Source: Betaproteobacteria bacterium SCN1
GTDB lineage: Bacteria; Pseudomonadota; Gammaproteobacteria; Burkholderiales; Thiobacillaceae
DNA: 64,000 bases
NCBI GenBank assembly: GCA_008923315.1
Contig: WBSF01000008.1
Span: forward strand, 434,001-498,000
Direction of reading: 5' to 3'
Under the pieces are notes generated by a model, which was given only the letters and a program-made list of their open reading frames with translations, searched no databases and was not told the DNA's origin. Position numbers and translations under genes: made by a program. Shown here piece by piece: positions 53,342 to 62,501 of the stretch. Position 1 is the first letter of the stretch; every line of letters starts with the position of its first letter.

Positions 53342-54772
53342 ATGGCGAGCATCTCATCCTCTACCAACACCGCATTCGACGTGCCGACCCTGGTGTCGCA
53401 GTTGATGGCGGTCGAGCGCAAGCCGATCGACGATCTGAACACCAAGATATCCAGCTATCAAACCAAGATTTCCTCGTTCGGCACGCTCAGCAGCCTGATC
53501 TCGACATTGCAGGGTTCGGCCAGCGCCCTGAGCAGCAGCCTGAGCAAGACCACCGCAACGCCGTCCAACGCCGCGGCCCTGGCCTCGACCTCGGACAGCA
53601 CTGCCGTGCCCGGCACCTACAGCGTCAACGTCAGCCAGCTCGCCCAGGCGCAGAATCTCGTCGCCGCCGGCCAGACCAGCAGCAACACGGCCATCGGCAA
53701 CGGCACACCGACTACGCTGACCTTCGATTTCGGCACCATCAGCGGCGGCACGCTGACCAACGGCATTTACAGCGGCGCCAGCTTCACATCGAACGGCAAC
53801 GGCACGGCCAGCGTCGTCATCGACAGCACGAACAACACGCTCGAAGGCATCCGGGATGCGATCAACAGCGCCGGCATGGGCGTGACCGCCACGCTCGTCA
53901 ACGACGGCAGCGGCACCCCCTGGCGTCTCGCGCTGACCTCGACCGAATCCGGTGCCACCAATAGCCTCAAAATCACCACCAGCGGCGGTGACGGCACCCT
54001 CGACAACCTGCTGGCCTACGATCCGGCCGGCACGCAGAACATGACCCAGACGCAGGCCGCGCAAAATGCCAGCCTGACCGTCAACGGCATTGCGATCACC
54101 AGCGCCTCCAACACTGTCAGCGGCGCCATCCAGGGTGTCACGCTGTCGCTGCAGGGCATCACCGCATCGCCCGCCGCGCTGACCGTGGCGCGCGACGCCA
54201 CGGCAATGAAGACCGCGGCCTCCGCATTCGTCGACGCCTACAACGCGCTCGCCACCCAGATGAAATCGCGCTCGGCCTACGGCCTGGACGGCGCGAACTC
54301 GGGCACGCTGGCCGGCGACGGGACGTTGCGCCTCATGCAGGATCAGTTGCGCGGCATCTTCAACACGCCGGCGACCGGCGGCATCATGAGCTCGCTGGCC
54401 GAAGTCGGCATCGCATTCCAGAAGGACGGCACGCTGAAGCTCGACGACGCCAAGTTCGACACGGCCCTGGCAAGCAATTTTGCCGACGTGAAGAACCTGT
54501 TCGCCTCGCCTGGCGGCTTCGCCACGCGTATCGCGAGCTGGGCGCAGACCACCCTTCAGCCGGGCGGCATGATCGAAACGCGCACGCAGAGCCTGAACCG
54601 CTATATCCAGCAATACAACGACCAGATCGACCGTCTGGAAAAACAGATGACGGCCCTGGAGAAGAAATACACGACCGAATACACCAATCTGAACCTGCTC
54701 CTCAGCCGGATGAACACCACCAGCACATTCCTGACCCAGCAGTTGCTCACGCAGCAGTCGAGCGACAAGTAA
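53342..54772 (+). CDS. fliD: Flagellar cap protein FliD
   Basis: A 476-residue filament cap protein. The FliD N-domain (FDVPTLVSQLMAVERKPIDD) and C-domain (PGGMIETRTQSLNRYIQQYN, ending LTQQLLTQQSSDK) are both recognisable. The central Ser/Thr/Gly-rich surface domain is normal. It polymerises flagellin at the tip. AAGGAGAATCG precedes the ATG. Confidence 0.96.
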   Translation: MASISSSTNTAFDVPTLVSQLMAVERKPIDDLNTKISSYQTKISSFGTLSSLISTLQGSASALSSSLSKTTATPSNAAALASTSDSTAVPGTYSVNVSQLAQAQNLVAAGQTSSNTAIGNGTPTTLTFDFGTISGGTLTNGIYSGASFTSNGNGTASVVIDSTNNTLEGIRDAINSAGMGVTATLVNDGSGTPWRLALTSTESGATNSLKITTSGGDGTLDNLLAYDPAGTQNMTQTQAAQNASLTVNGIAITSASNTVSGAIQGVTLSLQGITASPAALTVARDATAMKTAASAFVDAYNALATQMKSRSAYGLDGANSGTLAGDGTLRLMQDQLRGIFNTPATGGIMSSLAEVGIAFQKDGTLKLDDAKFDTALASNFADVKNLFASPGGFATRIASWAQTTLQPGGMIETRTQSLNRYIQQYNDQIDRLEKQMTALEKKYTTEYTNLNLLLSRMNTTSTFLTQQLLTQQSSDK

Positions 54773-54800
54773 CCCCCTGAAACAATAAAGAGGTCGAGAC

Positions 54801-55229
54801 GTGTACACACCCAATCGCGCCGCCAGCGCCTATGCCCAGGTTGGACTGGAAAGCGGCATCGTCGCCGCCAGCCCGCACCAGCTCATCGTCCTCCTCTACG
54901 AGGGTGCCGAACTCGCCGTGCGCATGGCGATCCGCCATATCCAGGATGGCGACCTGAAACAGAAGGCCGTGGCCATCAGCAAGGCCGGCAGCATCATCCA
55001 CGAAGGCCTGCGCGTCGCGCTCGACAAACAGCAGGGCGGCGACCTCGCCCTGCAGCTCGACGCACTCTACGACTACATGGGCAAGCGCCTCATGCTCGCA
55101 CACGTCAGCAATCAGACCGCACCGCTCGAAGAGGTTCTCGGCCTGTTGCGCGAACTGCACCAGGCCTGGCTGCAGATCGGCACGGCCGTGCGCGCCGCCC
55201 GCCCCGCTTCCCATTCCATTGCCGCCTGA
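54801..55229 (+). CDS. fliS: Flagellin export chaperone FliS
   Basis: A 142-residue helical protein. The start is GTG 54801 with AGAGGTCGAGAC upstream. Family features are YAQVGLESGIVAASPHQLIV, LLYEGAELAVRMA and LALQLDALYDYMGKRLMLA. It binds flagellin in the cytosol before export. The C-terminal tail is short. Confidence 0.95.
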   Translation: MYTPNRAASAYAQVGLESGIVAASPHQLIVLLYEGAELAVRMAIRHIQDGDLKQKAVAISKAGSIIHEGLRVALDKQQGGDLALQLDALYDYMGKRLMLAHVSNQTAPLEEVLGLLRELHQAWLQIGTAVRAARPASHSIAA

Positions 55230-55243
55230 CCCGGAGACCATCC

Positions 55244-55570
55244 ATGACCAGCGCTGAAATGCTCGATACCTACGAGACTCTCTCCGAACTGACCGGCACC
55301 ATGCTCGCCGCCGCCCGCCAGGGCGAATGGGACACCCTGGCTTCGCTCGAGGAACGCTGCCGCGCCCACGTCGGCACGCTGATGCAGGCCGCACAGACCC
55401 CGCTCAACGAAAACGAACAGCGCGCCAAGGTCGCGATCATCCGCGCCATCCTGCAGAACGACGCCAAAATTCGCGCACTGGCCGAGCCGCGCCTGCACGA
55501 ACTGCAGGAGCGCCTGAGCATGGCGCGTACCGGTCGCCAGGGCGTTCACGCCTATACCCAGCGGCTCTGA
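55244..55570 (+). CDS. fliT: Flagellar protein FliT
   Basis: A 108-residue helical protein. It starts TSAEMLDTYETLSELTGTML and has the W-rich segment GEWDTLASLEERC typical of FliT, the chaperone for FliD and, in enterics, an inhibitor of FlhDC. It is 14 bp downstream of fliS, in the fliDST order. Confidence 0.85.
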   Translation: MTSAEMLDTYETLSELTGTMLAAARQGEWDTLASLEERCRAHVGTLMQAAQTPLNENEQRAKVAIIRAILQNDAKIRALAEPRLHELQERLSMARTGRQGVHAYTQRL

Positions 55571-55576
55571 TTCCGC

Positions 55577-56566
55577 ATGTATCCCCAGGCGCTGTCCCGC
55601 GTCGTCGCCGTCCAGCCGCTGCTGGACGCGACGGAACGCGATCAGGGTGGCGCCTCGCGGCAAGCGTTCGAAAACCTGCGCGTCGGCCAGACCGTCAGCG
55701 CAGTGATCAGGGGCCAGACCAAGGACCTGGCACTGGTCAGCATCGAAGGCCAGGTGGTGTCGATGCGCCTGCCGCGCAGCGTGGAAAGCGGCGAAACCCT
55801 TCGCCTGCGCTTTGCCGGCCACATGCCGCAGCCGGTTTTCATGCTCGAACCCCCGGAAACCGAAGCGGCCGATGCACCCCAGCTCAGCCAGACCGCGCGC
55901 ATGCTGTCCGAGATCATGCAACGCGTGCCCGAGCGCACGCCGCCCACCCTGACACCGCCCGCCCCCCTGCTCCCGCAACCGCCCGCCGACACCGCCGAAC
56001 TGGCTTTCGCCCTGCGCAATGCCCTGGTGCGCAGCGGCCTCTTCTACGAATCCCATCTCGCCAACTGGGTCGACGGCCGGGACAGCCTGGACGGCCTGAT
56101 GCGCGAGCCGCAGAACCGTCTGCCCGCCGAAATCGCCGCCCGTGTCGCCGCAGACGGCGATGCGGCTCCGAAGCAGGCCAACCCCCTGCACGGCCTCCTC
56201 ACCCAGCAGCTCCAGGTGCTGGAATCGCCCCAGTTCATCTGGCGCGGCGAACTGTGGCCGGGCCGCCCGCTGGAATGGCAGGTCCAGCGCGACGACGAAG
56301 ACGCGTCGCGCAACGACCCGACGCGTACCGGCGCATCCGCCGCTTCGGCCTGGGAATCGCATCTGAAACTCGACCTGCCGGCCCTGGGCGCGCTCGACGT
56401 GCATATCCGCCTCGACGCGCAGCAGCGTTTTTCCATCCGGCTCGCCCCGGCGGCGGCCGCAACCGTACCGGTGCTGCAGGGCGGCCAGTCCGGGCTGGTG
56501 GAACGGCTCGCCGCAGCCGGCTGCACGATCCAGGCGTTCGAGGTGGCCCGCGATGCCGATGCCTGA
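55577..56566 (+). CDS. FliK-like flagellar hook-length control protein
   Basis: A 329-residue protein. The C-terminal part looks like a FliK C-domain (LDLPALGALDVHIRLDAQQ then FSIRLAPAAAATVPVLQGG, GLVERLAAAGCTIQAFEV). The N-terminal half has a basic globular region and a Pro-rich linker at about 115-140. It lacks the usual long disordered ruler and is followed by a small FlhB-like gene. This FliK-like/FlhB-like pair next to fliDST is found in other betaproteobacteria; a second true fliK may lie after fliJ. Confidence 0.7.
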   Translation: MYPQALSRVVAVQPLLDATERDQGGASRQAFENLRVGQTVSAVIRGQTKDLALVSIEGQVVSMRLPRSVESGETLRLRFAGHMPQPVFMLEPPETEAADAPQLSQTARMLSEIMQRVPERTPPTLTPPAPLLPQPPADTAELAFALRNALVRSGLFYESHLANWVDGRDSLDGLMREPQNRLPAEIAARVAADGDAAPKQANPLHGLLTQQLQVLESPQFIWRGELWPGRPLEWQVQRDDEDASRNDPTRTGASAASAWESHLKLDLPALGALDVHIRLDAQQRFSIRLAPAAAATVPVLQGGQSGLVERLAAAGCTIQAFEVARDADA

Positions 56567-56855
56567 CGCACAGCGCGCCGCGGCCGCCCTGGCCTACCGC
56601 GAAGGCGACACGGCCCCGCGCGTGGTCGCCAAGGGCCGCGGCCTCATCGCCGACGCGATCATCGAAAAGGCGCGCGCCAACGGCGTCCACGTGCACGAGT
56701 CGCGCGAACTGCTCGCTCTCCTGATGCAGATCGATCTCGACAGCCATATTCCGCCCCAGCTCTACGTGGCCGTGGCCGAACTGCTGGCCTGGCTGTACCG
56801 ACTTGAGAATTCCGGACAACTGCCGTTAGAGAACCAGAAGAAACCGAGCGCCTGA
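56553..56855 (+). CDS. Small FlhB C-terminal-domain-like protein
   Basis: A 100-residue protein equal to the cytoplasmic C-domain of FlhB/EscU without its membrane part. AALAYREGDTAPRVVAKGRG then LIADAIIEKARANGVHVHES resemble the FlhB region after the autocleavage site, but the NPTH motif itself is absent. It overlaps the FliK-like gene by 14 bp. It may act as a switch partner of the FliK-like protein; the function in this group is not established. Confidence 0.85.
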   Translation: MPMPDAQRAAAALAYREGDTAPRVVAKGRGLIADAIIEKARANGVHVHESRELLALLMQIDLDSHIPPQLYVAVAELLAWLYRLENSGQLPLENQKKPSA

Positions 56856-56857
56856 AC

Positions 56858-57628
56858 ATGCTGTCCGCCATGCCAAAAGAAGACCTGCCAGAACCTGTCG
56901 ACCGCGAGAGCCCGATGGCGCGCTATGCCCTGCACGCGCGTTCCGAAATTCTTTTCCTGCTGCGCACGATCCAGCAGCGCAAGGTGCTGGTCAACCTCGA
57001 TCTGCCCGCCAGCCGGCAGATCGTGGTGACCTCGATCATCGACATGAACGTGGCGAAGAACATGCTCATCCTGGACGTCGCGCGGGGCGATGCGCTCAAC
57101 CGCGAACTGCTGTCCGGCAAGGGGGCCGAATTCATCTCCCAGCTCGATGGCGTGGCGATTTCCTTTCAGACCGGCCCGGTGGCGCTGTGCACCCACGACA
57201 ACCTGCCGGCGCTCTGCATCACCATACCGAAAACGCTGATCCGGCTGCAGCGCCGCGAGCATTTCCGCGTCGCGCTGCCGATCGCGCGGCCGGTTCGCTG
57301 CATCGTGCCCGCGCAAAGCGCGGACGATGCGGAACCGATCACCACCCATGTCATCGACATCGGCTGCGGTGGCGTCGCCCTGGCCGACATCAGCGGCCGG
57401 CTCGGCACCCAGGCCGGGCGGGTGCTGACGCACTGCCGATTGCTGCTACCCGATCTCGACCCCGTCGAGGTCACGCTGGAAATCCGCAATTCAGCGCAGA
57501 TCCGGCTGGCGAACGGGGCCTTTCAGACGCGCCTGGGATGCCGTTTCGTCGATCTGCCCAAGGACGGGGACGCCAAACTTCAGCGTTTCGTCACGAATAT
57601 CGAACGCGCGCGCCGCAACAGCCTGTAA
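56858..57628 (+). CDS. ycgR: YcgR-type flagellar brake protein (PilZ domain)
   Basis: A 256-residue protein with an N-terminal YcgR domain (about 20-130) and a C-terminal PilZ domain. The c-di-GMP motif RxxxR is present as RREHFR, but the D/NxSxxG motif reads DIGCGG with Gly at the Ser position. YcgR slows the flagellar motor when c-di-GMP is high. It lies within the flagellar cluster and near a GGDEF gene. ATG 56858 is 2 bp after the FlhB-like gene; an ATG at 56870 is an alternative. Confidence 0.92.
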   Translation: MLSAMPKEDLPEPVDRESPMARYALHARSEILFLLRTIQQRKVLVNLDLPASRQIVVTSIIDMNVAKNMLILDVARGDALNRELLSGKGAEFISQLDGVAISFQTGPVALCTHDNLPALCITIPKTLIRLQRREHFRVALPIARPVRCIVPAQSADDAEPITTHVIDIGCGGVALADISGRLGTQAGRVLTHCRLLLPDLDPVEVTLEIRNSAQIRLANGAFQTRLGCRFVDLPKDGDAKLQRFVTNIERARRNSL

Positions 57629-57646
57629 GAACCTGGAGAATCCAAA

Positions 57647-58612
57647 ATGATGCAAAGCATCCAGCAGGAAATCGACGAACGGACCAACCTCACCAGCTCG
57701 AACAAGCTGGAACTGCTGCTGTTCCGTCTCGGCAACGACCCCTTGCTCAATCGTACGGAACTGTTCGGCATCAACGTATTCAAGGTGCGCGAGATCATTC
57801 CCATGCCGACGGTCACCGCCGTTGCCGGCTCGCCCCAGCACATGATGGGCGTGGTCGACCTGCGCGGCCAGATTCTGCCGGTGATCGATCTCTCCGCCGT
57901 GTGCGGCTGCACCCCCGCCAACGGCCACCAGATCCTGCTCATCACCGAATACGCCCGCAGCACCCAGGCCTTCGCCGTCGAATCGGTCGAGGACATCGTC
58001 CGGCTCGAATGGCGTCAGGTCCTGTCCGCCGAAGGCAACGCCGCCAGCGGCATGGTGACCAGCATCGCCCGCCTGGACGGCGAAAACAGCGAACGCCTGG
58101 CGCAGGTACTCGACGTCGAGACCATCCTGCGGCAGGTGATGCCGTCCAGCAGCCTGGAAATCGATCCCGAGCGCATCGGTCCGAAGGTCGACCTCAAGCC
58201 CGGCAGCATGATTCTCGCCGCGGACGATTCTCTGGTCGCCCGCACCATGATCGAGGAAGGCCTGTCGGCGATGGGCCTGCCCTATCTGATGACCAAGACC
58301 GGCCAGGAGGCCTGGGACCAGTTGCAGGCCCTCGCGGTCAAGGCCCAGGCCGAGGGCAAGGACATTTCCGACAAGGTCGCGCTGGTACTCACCGATCTGG
58401 AAATGCCCGAGATGGACGGTTTCACGCTGACGCGCAACATCAAGCAGGACCCGCGTTTTGCCGGCATCCCCGTGGTCATCCACTCCTCGCTGACCGGTTC
58501 GGCCAACGAAGCGCACGTCCGCAAGGTCGGCGCCGACGCCTACGTCGCGAAATTCGTGGCGGAAGATCTGGCACACGCGCTGCGCGAGGCGCTGCACAAG
58601 ACGGTGCACTGA
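57647..58612 (+). CDS. cheV: Chemotaxis protein CheV
   Basis: A 321-residue CheW-REC fusion. The CheW domain (about 20-165) has FKVREIIPMPTVTAVAGSPQ and MGVVDLRGQILPVIDL. The receiver domain (about 190-315) has the phospho-acceptor Asp in LVLTDLEMPEMDGFTLTRNI and the KxxPVVIHSSL region. It couples chemoreceptors to CheA and adjusts adaptation. It follows ycgR by 18 bp. Confidence 0.96.
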   Translation: MMQSIQQEIDERTNLTSSNKLELLLFRLGNDPLLNRTELFGINVFKVREIIPMPTVTAVAGSPQHMMGVVDLRGQILPVIDLSAVCGCTPANGHQILLITEYARSTQAFAVESVEDIVRLEWRQVLSAEGNAASGMVTSIARLDGENSERLAQVLDVETILRQVMPSSSLEIDPERIGPKVDLKPGSMILAADDSLVARTMIEEGLSAMGLPYLMTKTGQEAWDQLQALAVKAQAEGKDISDKVALVLTDLEMPEMDGFTLTRNIKQDPRFAGIPVVIHSSLTGSANEAHVRKVGADAYVAKFVAEDLAHALREALHKTVH

Positions 58613-58622
58613 TCGGGCTCCA

Positions 58623-58679
58623 CCCTGCCGGCGCCGTCGAAACGGCAGGGCGCATGCCGCCTGCGGGCGCGAACGCCCG
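58623..58679. terminator. Hairpins between convergent cheV and fliE
   Basis: CCCTGCCG (58623-58630) pairs with CGGCAGGG (58643-58650), and CGGGCG (58664-58669) pairs with CGCCCG (58674-58679). Neither has a T-run, so they may stabilise ends or act as weak terminators. Confidence 0.4.
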
Positions 58680-58688
58680 GCGCGGCCG

Positions 58689-59039
58689 TCAGATGCCCAT
58701 ATTCATGATTTCCTGGTACGACTGGACCAGCTTGTTGCGGACCTGGATGGTCTGCTGGAGGGCGATGCCGGATTTCTGCAGCGAGATCATGGCGTCGGAC
58801 AGGCTCACCGAGCTGTCCCCCATGGCGAAACGCTGGGCCTGCTGCTGCGCATCGGCCTGCATCCTGTTCACCTGTTCGAGCGAAGACTTGAGCGCGGACG
58901 AGAAATCCACCGCGCTGGCGGCCTTGGGCGCGCCCGCGTCCGGAACCGCGTTTCCGGCCGGTTTCGCCTGGGCGGCCGCAGCGCGCAGCTGGGCGACCAT
59001 GGCCTCGATGCGGCTGGTGTCGATTGCGCCTATGCTCAT
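58689..59039 (-). CDS. fliE: Flagellar hook-basal body protein FliE
   Basis: A 116-residue protein. The C-terminal FliE signature is complete: VDFSSALKSSLEQVNRMQ, then FAMGDSSVSLSDAMISLQKS and VRNKLVQSYQEIMNMGI. It links the MS ring to the rod. GGGAGAAACCGA precedes the ATG. It is divergent from fliF, with 181 bp between. Confidence 0.96.
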   Translation of the reverse strand: MSIGAIDTSRIEAMVAQLRAAAAQAKPAGNAVPDAGAPKAASAVDFSSALKSSLEQVNRMQADAQQQAQRFAMGDSSVSLSDAMISLQKSGIALQQTIQVRNKLVQSYQEIMNMGI

Positions 59040-59108
59040 TCGGTTTCTCCCGAGCGGTTTTCCACGTTCGCACCTTAGCTCGCCGGCCGCCAGCCCATAA
59101 GCCCGATA

Positions 59109-59163
59109 AAGCCGGAAAACCGGCTTCTATTCCCGCGATTGAAAAACCGGCCGCTGCCGATAA
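59109..59163. promoter_or_regulatory. fliE/fliF divergent regulatory region
   Basis: A palindrome AAGCCGG-AAAA-CCGGCTT spans 59109-59126. GCCGATAA, identical to the FliA -10 element, occurs at 59156-59163 and a near copy (CCCGATAA) at 59102-59109, but no matching -35 is seen at the right spacing. No clear sigma-54 site was found. Confidence 0.4.
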
Positions 59164-59220
59164 TCCCATCACGAGTCCGTGCATCCGACGCACGGCATGA
59201 CCAGCAACAAGGACAGACAG

Positions 59221-60861
59221 ATGGCAGCAGCAGGCGAAATCGTGGTACCGGGCGGCATCATGGACTTCACCCGCACCCCCGGCGGACGCAAGATCGCGAC
59301 CATGCTCAGCGTGGCGGCCGTGGTCGCGGTGATGGCAGGCGTCTGGATGTGGGGCCAGCAACCCGACTACAGGGTGCTGTTCGCCACCTACAACGACCGC
59401 GACGGCGGCGCCATCGTCGCCGAGCTGGAAAAGATGAACATCCCGTACAAATACAGTGACGGCGGCACCATCATGGTGCCGTCCGACCGCGTGTACGACG
59501 CGCGCCTCAAGCTTGCCTCGCAGGGCCTGCCCAAAGGCGGCAACGTGGGCTTCGAACTGATGGAAAACCAGAAGCTCGGTTCCTCGCAGTTCGTCGAACA
59601 AATCAATTTCCAGCGCGCCATGGAAGGCGAGCTGGCCCGTTCCATCGAATCGGTCTCGTCGGTGCAGGCCGCGCGGGTGCATCTCGCCATGCCCAAGGAT
59701 TCGGTTTTCGTCACCGAACAGAAAACACCCACGGCCTCGGTCCTGCTCAACCTCTACCCCGGACGCACGCTCGACGCGCAGCAGGTCAGCGCCATCGTCC
59801 ACCTGGTCGCCAGCAGCGTGCCCGAACTGTCGCCCAAGAGCGTGACCCTGGTCGACCAGAACGGCAATCTGCTCTCCGACAGCGGCAAGCCGCCCGCCAC
59901 CGGCCTCGATCCCACACAGATGAAATACGTGCAGGAGCTGCAGCAGAATGTAGCGCGCCGCATCGAATCCATCATCAGTCCCATCGTCGGTGCCGGAAAC
60001 GTGCGGGCCGAGGCCACCGCCGACGTCGATTTCTCGCGCAGCGAGCAGGCGACCGAATCCTACAAGCCGAACCAGACGCCGGACGCCATGGCGATCCGCA
60101 GCCAGCAGTCCAGCGAATCGCAGAACGGCAACGGCGGGGCCGCCGGTGTGCCGGGCGCGCTCAGCAACCAGCCGCCCGCGCCCGCCACCGCTCCGATCAC
60201 CTCGCCCGCCCCGGGCAAGACCGCTGCGCCGGCCGCCGCGTCCGCCACGCCGAGCAACACGCGCAAGGATTCCACGGTCAATTACGAGCTGGACAAGACC
60301 ATCCAGTACGTCCAGCAGGGCAGCGGCGGCCTCAAGCGGCTGTCGGTCGCCGTCGTCGTCAACTACCGCAACGCCGCCGGCAAGGACGGCAAGCCCGCCC
60401 AAACGCCGCTCAGCGCGGCCGAAATGGACCAGATCACCAATCTGGTCAAGGAAGCGATGGGTTACAACCAGCAGCGCGGCGACACGCTCAACATCGTCAA
60501 CAGCCCCTTCGCCTCGCCGAAGATCGAGCCGATTCCCGAGACGCCGCTCTGGAAGCAGCCTGCCACGATCGAAATGGCCAAGACCACCGGCAAATACATT
60601 CTCATGGGCATCGCGCTGCTGCTGCTGTATTTGCGCGTGCTGAAGCCGTTATTGAAGAAACTGTCCGAGCCGCTGGCACTGCCTCCGGCTGCGGCACAGG
60701 GCGGCGAGGGCGCCATGCAGCTGGGCCACGACGGCGCGATGGCGCTGTCGGCGGGGCAGCGCAACTATCAGGACAACCTGACCCGCGCGCAGCAGCTCGC
60801 CAAGGACGACCCCCGCGTGGTCGCCAACATCGTGAAAACCTGGGTAGGCGGCAATGAGTGA
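59221..60861 (+). CDS. fliF: Flagellar MS-ring protein FliF
   Basis: A 546-residue protein with two TM helices: near the N-terminus (ATMLSVAAVVAVMAGVWMWG) and near the C-terminus (YILMGIALLLLYLRVLKPLL). Between them are the YscJ/FliF ring-building domains (SDRVYDARLKLASQGLPKGG, VQAARVHLAMPKDSVF) and a Pro/Ala-rich loop at about 300-355. The FliG-binding tail ends the protein. AAGGACAGACAG upstream favours ATG 59221 over the frame opening at 59179. Confidence 0.95.
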   Translation: MAAAGEIVVPGGIMDFTRTPGGRKIATMLSVAAVVAVMAGVWMWGQQPDYRVLFATYNDRDGGAIVAELEKMNIPYKYSDGGTIMVPSDRVYDARLKLASQGLPKGGNVGFELMENQKLGSSQFVEQINFQRAMEGELARSIESVSSVQAARVHLAMPKDSVFVTEQKTPTASVLLNLYPGRTLDAQQVSAIVHLVASSVPELSPKSVTLVDQNGNLLSDSGKPPATGLDPTQMKYVQELQQNVARRIESIISPIVGAGNVRAEATADVDFSRSEQATESYKPNQTPDAMAIRSQQSSESQNGNGGAAGVPGALSNQPPAPATAPITSPAPGKTAAPAAASATPSNTRKDSTVNYELDKTIQYVQQGSGGLKRLSVAVVVNYRNAAGKDGKPAQTPLSAAEMDQITNLVKEAMGYNQQRGDTLNIVNSPFASPKIEPIPETPLWKQPATIEMAKTTGKYILMGIALLLLYLRVLKPLLKKLSEPLALPPAAAQGGEGAMQLGHDGAMALSAGQRNYQDNLTRAQQLAKDDPRVVANIVKTWVGGNE

Positions 60862-61852
60862 CAACGGTATTCAAAATGCGGCAATCCTGATGCTCGCCCT
60901 CGGCGAAGAAGGCGCCGCCGAGGTCATGAAATTCCTTGGCCCGCGCGAAGTGCAGAAGCTGGGCGAAGCCATGACCAGCATGAAGACCATTCCGCAGGAC
61001 CAGGTCGAGCATGTGCTGGACAATTTCAGCAGCGCGGCCGACCAGAATTCGAGCCTGGGGCTGGATTCCGACGACTACATCCGTTCCGTGCTCACCAAGG
61101 CGCTGGGGGACGACAAGGCTTCCTCCCTGCTCAACCGCATTCTGGGCGGCAGCGGCGATGCCAGCGGCATCGAAAGCCTGAAATGGATGGATGCCGAATC
61201 GGTGGCCGACCTGATCCACAACGAGCACCCGCAGACCATCGCCACCATCCTGGTCCATCTGGAAAGCGACCACGCCTGCGAAATCCTCAGCCAGTTCACC
61301 GAACGCCTGCGCAACGACGTGCTGCTGCGCATCGCCACCCTGTCGGGCGTACAGCCGGCCGCGCTGCGCGAACTGAACGACGTGCTCGCCAAGCTGCTGT
61401 CGGGCAGCGGCGCGATGAAGAAGCAGACCATGGGCGGCACCCGCGTCGCGGCCGACATCCTCAACTACATGAGCGGCGATAACGAATCGTCCGCAATGGA
61501 ATACCTGAAAAACTACGATCCCGACATGGCGCAGAAGATCATGGACGAGATGTTCGTGTTCGAGAACATCCTCGAGATCGAGGATCGCGGCATCCAGCTC
61601 ATCCTGCGCGAAGTCCAGTCCGATTCGCTCATCATCGCGCTCAAGGGTGCGAACGAGGAGCTGCGCGAGAAGATCTTCAAGAACATGTCGCAGCGCGCCG
61701 CCGAAATGATGCGCGAAGACCTCGATTCCAAGGGCCCGGTGCGGCTATCCGAAGTCGAGGCGCAGCAGCGCGAGATCCTCACCGTCATCCGCCGGCTGGC
61801 CGACGAAGGCCAGCTGACGCTCGGCGCGAAGGGCGAGGAAGCCTATGTCTAA
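60854..61852 (+). CDS. fliG: Flagellar motor switch protein FliG
   Basis: A 332-residue rotor protein. The middle domain has the NEHPQTIATILVHL (EHPQ) motif, and the C-terminal torque helix carries charged residues in IQLILREVQSDSLIIALKGA then DDLDSKGPVRLSEVE-type sequence. It interacts with FliF and MotA. It overlaps fliF by 8 bp and fliH by 8 bp. Confidence 0.97.
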   Translation: MSDNGIQNAAILMLALGEEGAAEVMKFLGPREVQKLGEAMTSMKTIPQDQVEHVLDNFSSAADQNSSLGLDSDDYIRSVLTKALGDDKASSLLNRILGGSGDASGIESLKWMDAESVADLIHNEHPQTIATILVHLESDHACEILSQFTERLRNDVLLRIATLSGVQPAALRELNDVLAKLLSGSGAMKKQTMGGTRVAADILNYMSGDNESSAMEYLKNYDPDMAQKIMDEMFVFENILEIEDRGIQLILREVQSDSLIIALKGANEELREKIFKNMSQRAAEMMREDLDSKGPVRLSEVEAQQREILTVIRRLADEGQLTLGAKGEEAYV

Positions 61853-62501
61853 CAGTGCCGCTTCGGTCATCCCCAAGGAAGAACAGGCCGACTGCCGGCC
61901 CTGGGAACCGGCCAGCTTCGACGGCACGCCGCGCGACGTCAAAATGCGCCGCGCCGACATCAACCTGCCGACGATCGAACAGATCACCGCGATGCAGGAA
62001 CAGGCGCAGCAGGAAGGCTACACCGCCGGCCATGCCGAAGGGTACGCGGCCGGACTGGCCGAAGGCCGCACCCGGGCCGAAGCGGAAATCGCCCGCCTGG
62101 CCGCGCTGGCCGACGGTTTTTCCGGCGAGACCCGCCGGGCGGACGAGATCATTTCCGGCCAGGTTCTCGATCTGGCCGTCGATCTGGCCCGCGCGGTTCT
62201 GAAATCGGCACTCGCGGTACGTCCCGAACTGGTCATCCCGCTGGTGCGGGAAGCGGTTCGCTACCTGCCCGCCATGCAGCAACCCGCCCTGCTCTATCTG
62301 AACCCCGCCGATCTCGTGCTGGTGCGCGAACGCATCGGCGACGAACTGGCCAAGACCGGCTGGCAGCTCACCGAAGACGCCACGCTCGAAGCCGGCGGCT
62401 GCCGGGTGGAAACGCCCAGCAACCAGATCGACGCCGCGCTGCCGGTACGCTGGCAGCGCCTGGTCGCCGCCCTCGGCAAACAGACCGACTGGCTCGCATG
62501 A
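61845..62501 (+). CDS. fliH: Flagellar assembly protein FliH
   Basis: A 218-residue export regulator. A helical, Glu/Gln-rich N-terminal stretch contains repeats of GxxxG type ([20 protein letters not shown]), typical of FliH. The C-terminal domain has [19 protein letters not shown]. It binds FliI and FliN. It overlaps fliI as ATGA. Confidence 0.95.
   Translation: MSNSAASVIPKEEQADCRPWEPASFDGTPRDVKMRRADINLPTIEQITAMQEQAQQEGYTAGHAEGYAAGLAEGRTRAEAEIARLAALADGFSGETRRADEIISGQVLDLAVDLARAVLKSALAVRPELVIPLVREAVRYLPAMQQPALLYLNPADLVLVRERIGDELAKTGWQLTEDATLEAGGCRVETPSNQIDAALPVRWQRLVAALGKQTDWLA

Noticed and set aside
59101-59220. Sigma-54 promoter between fliE and fliF
   Set aside because: No TGGCAC-N5-TTGC-like sequence is present; only FliA-type -10 words were found, without good -35 elements.
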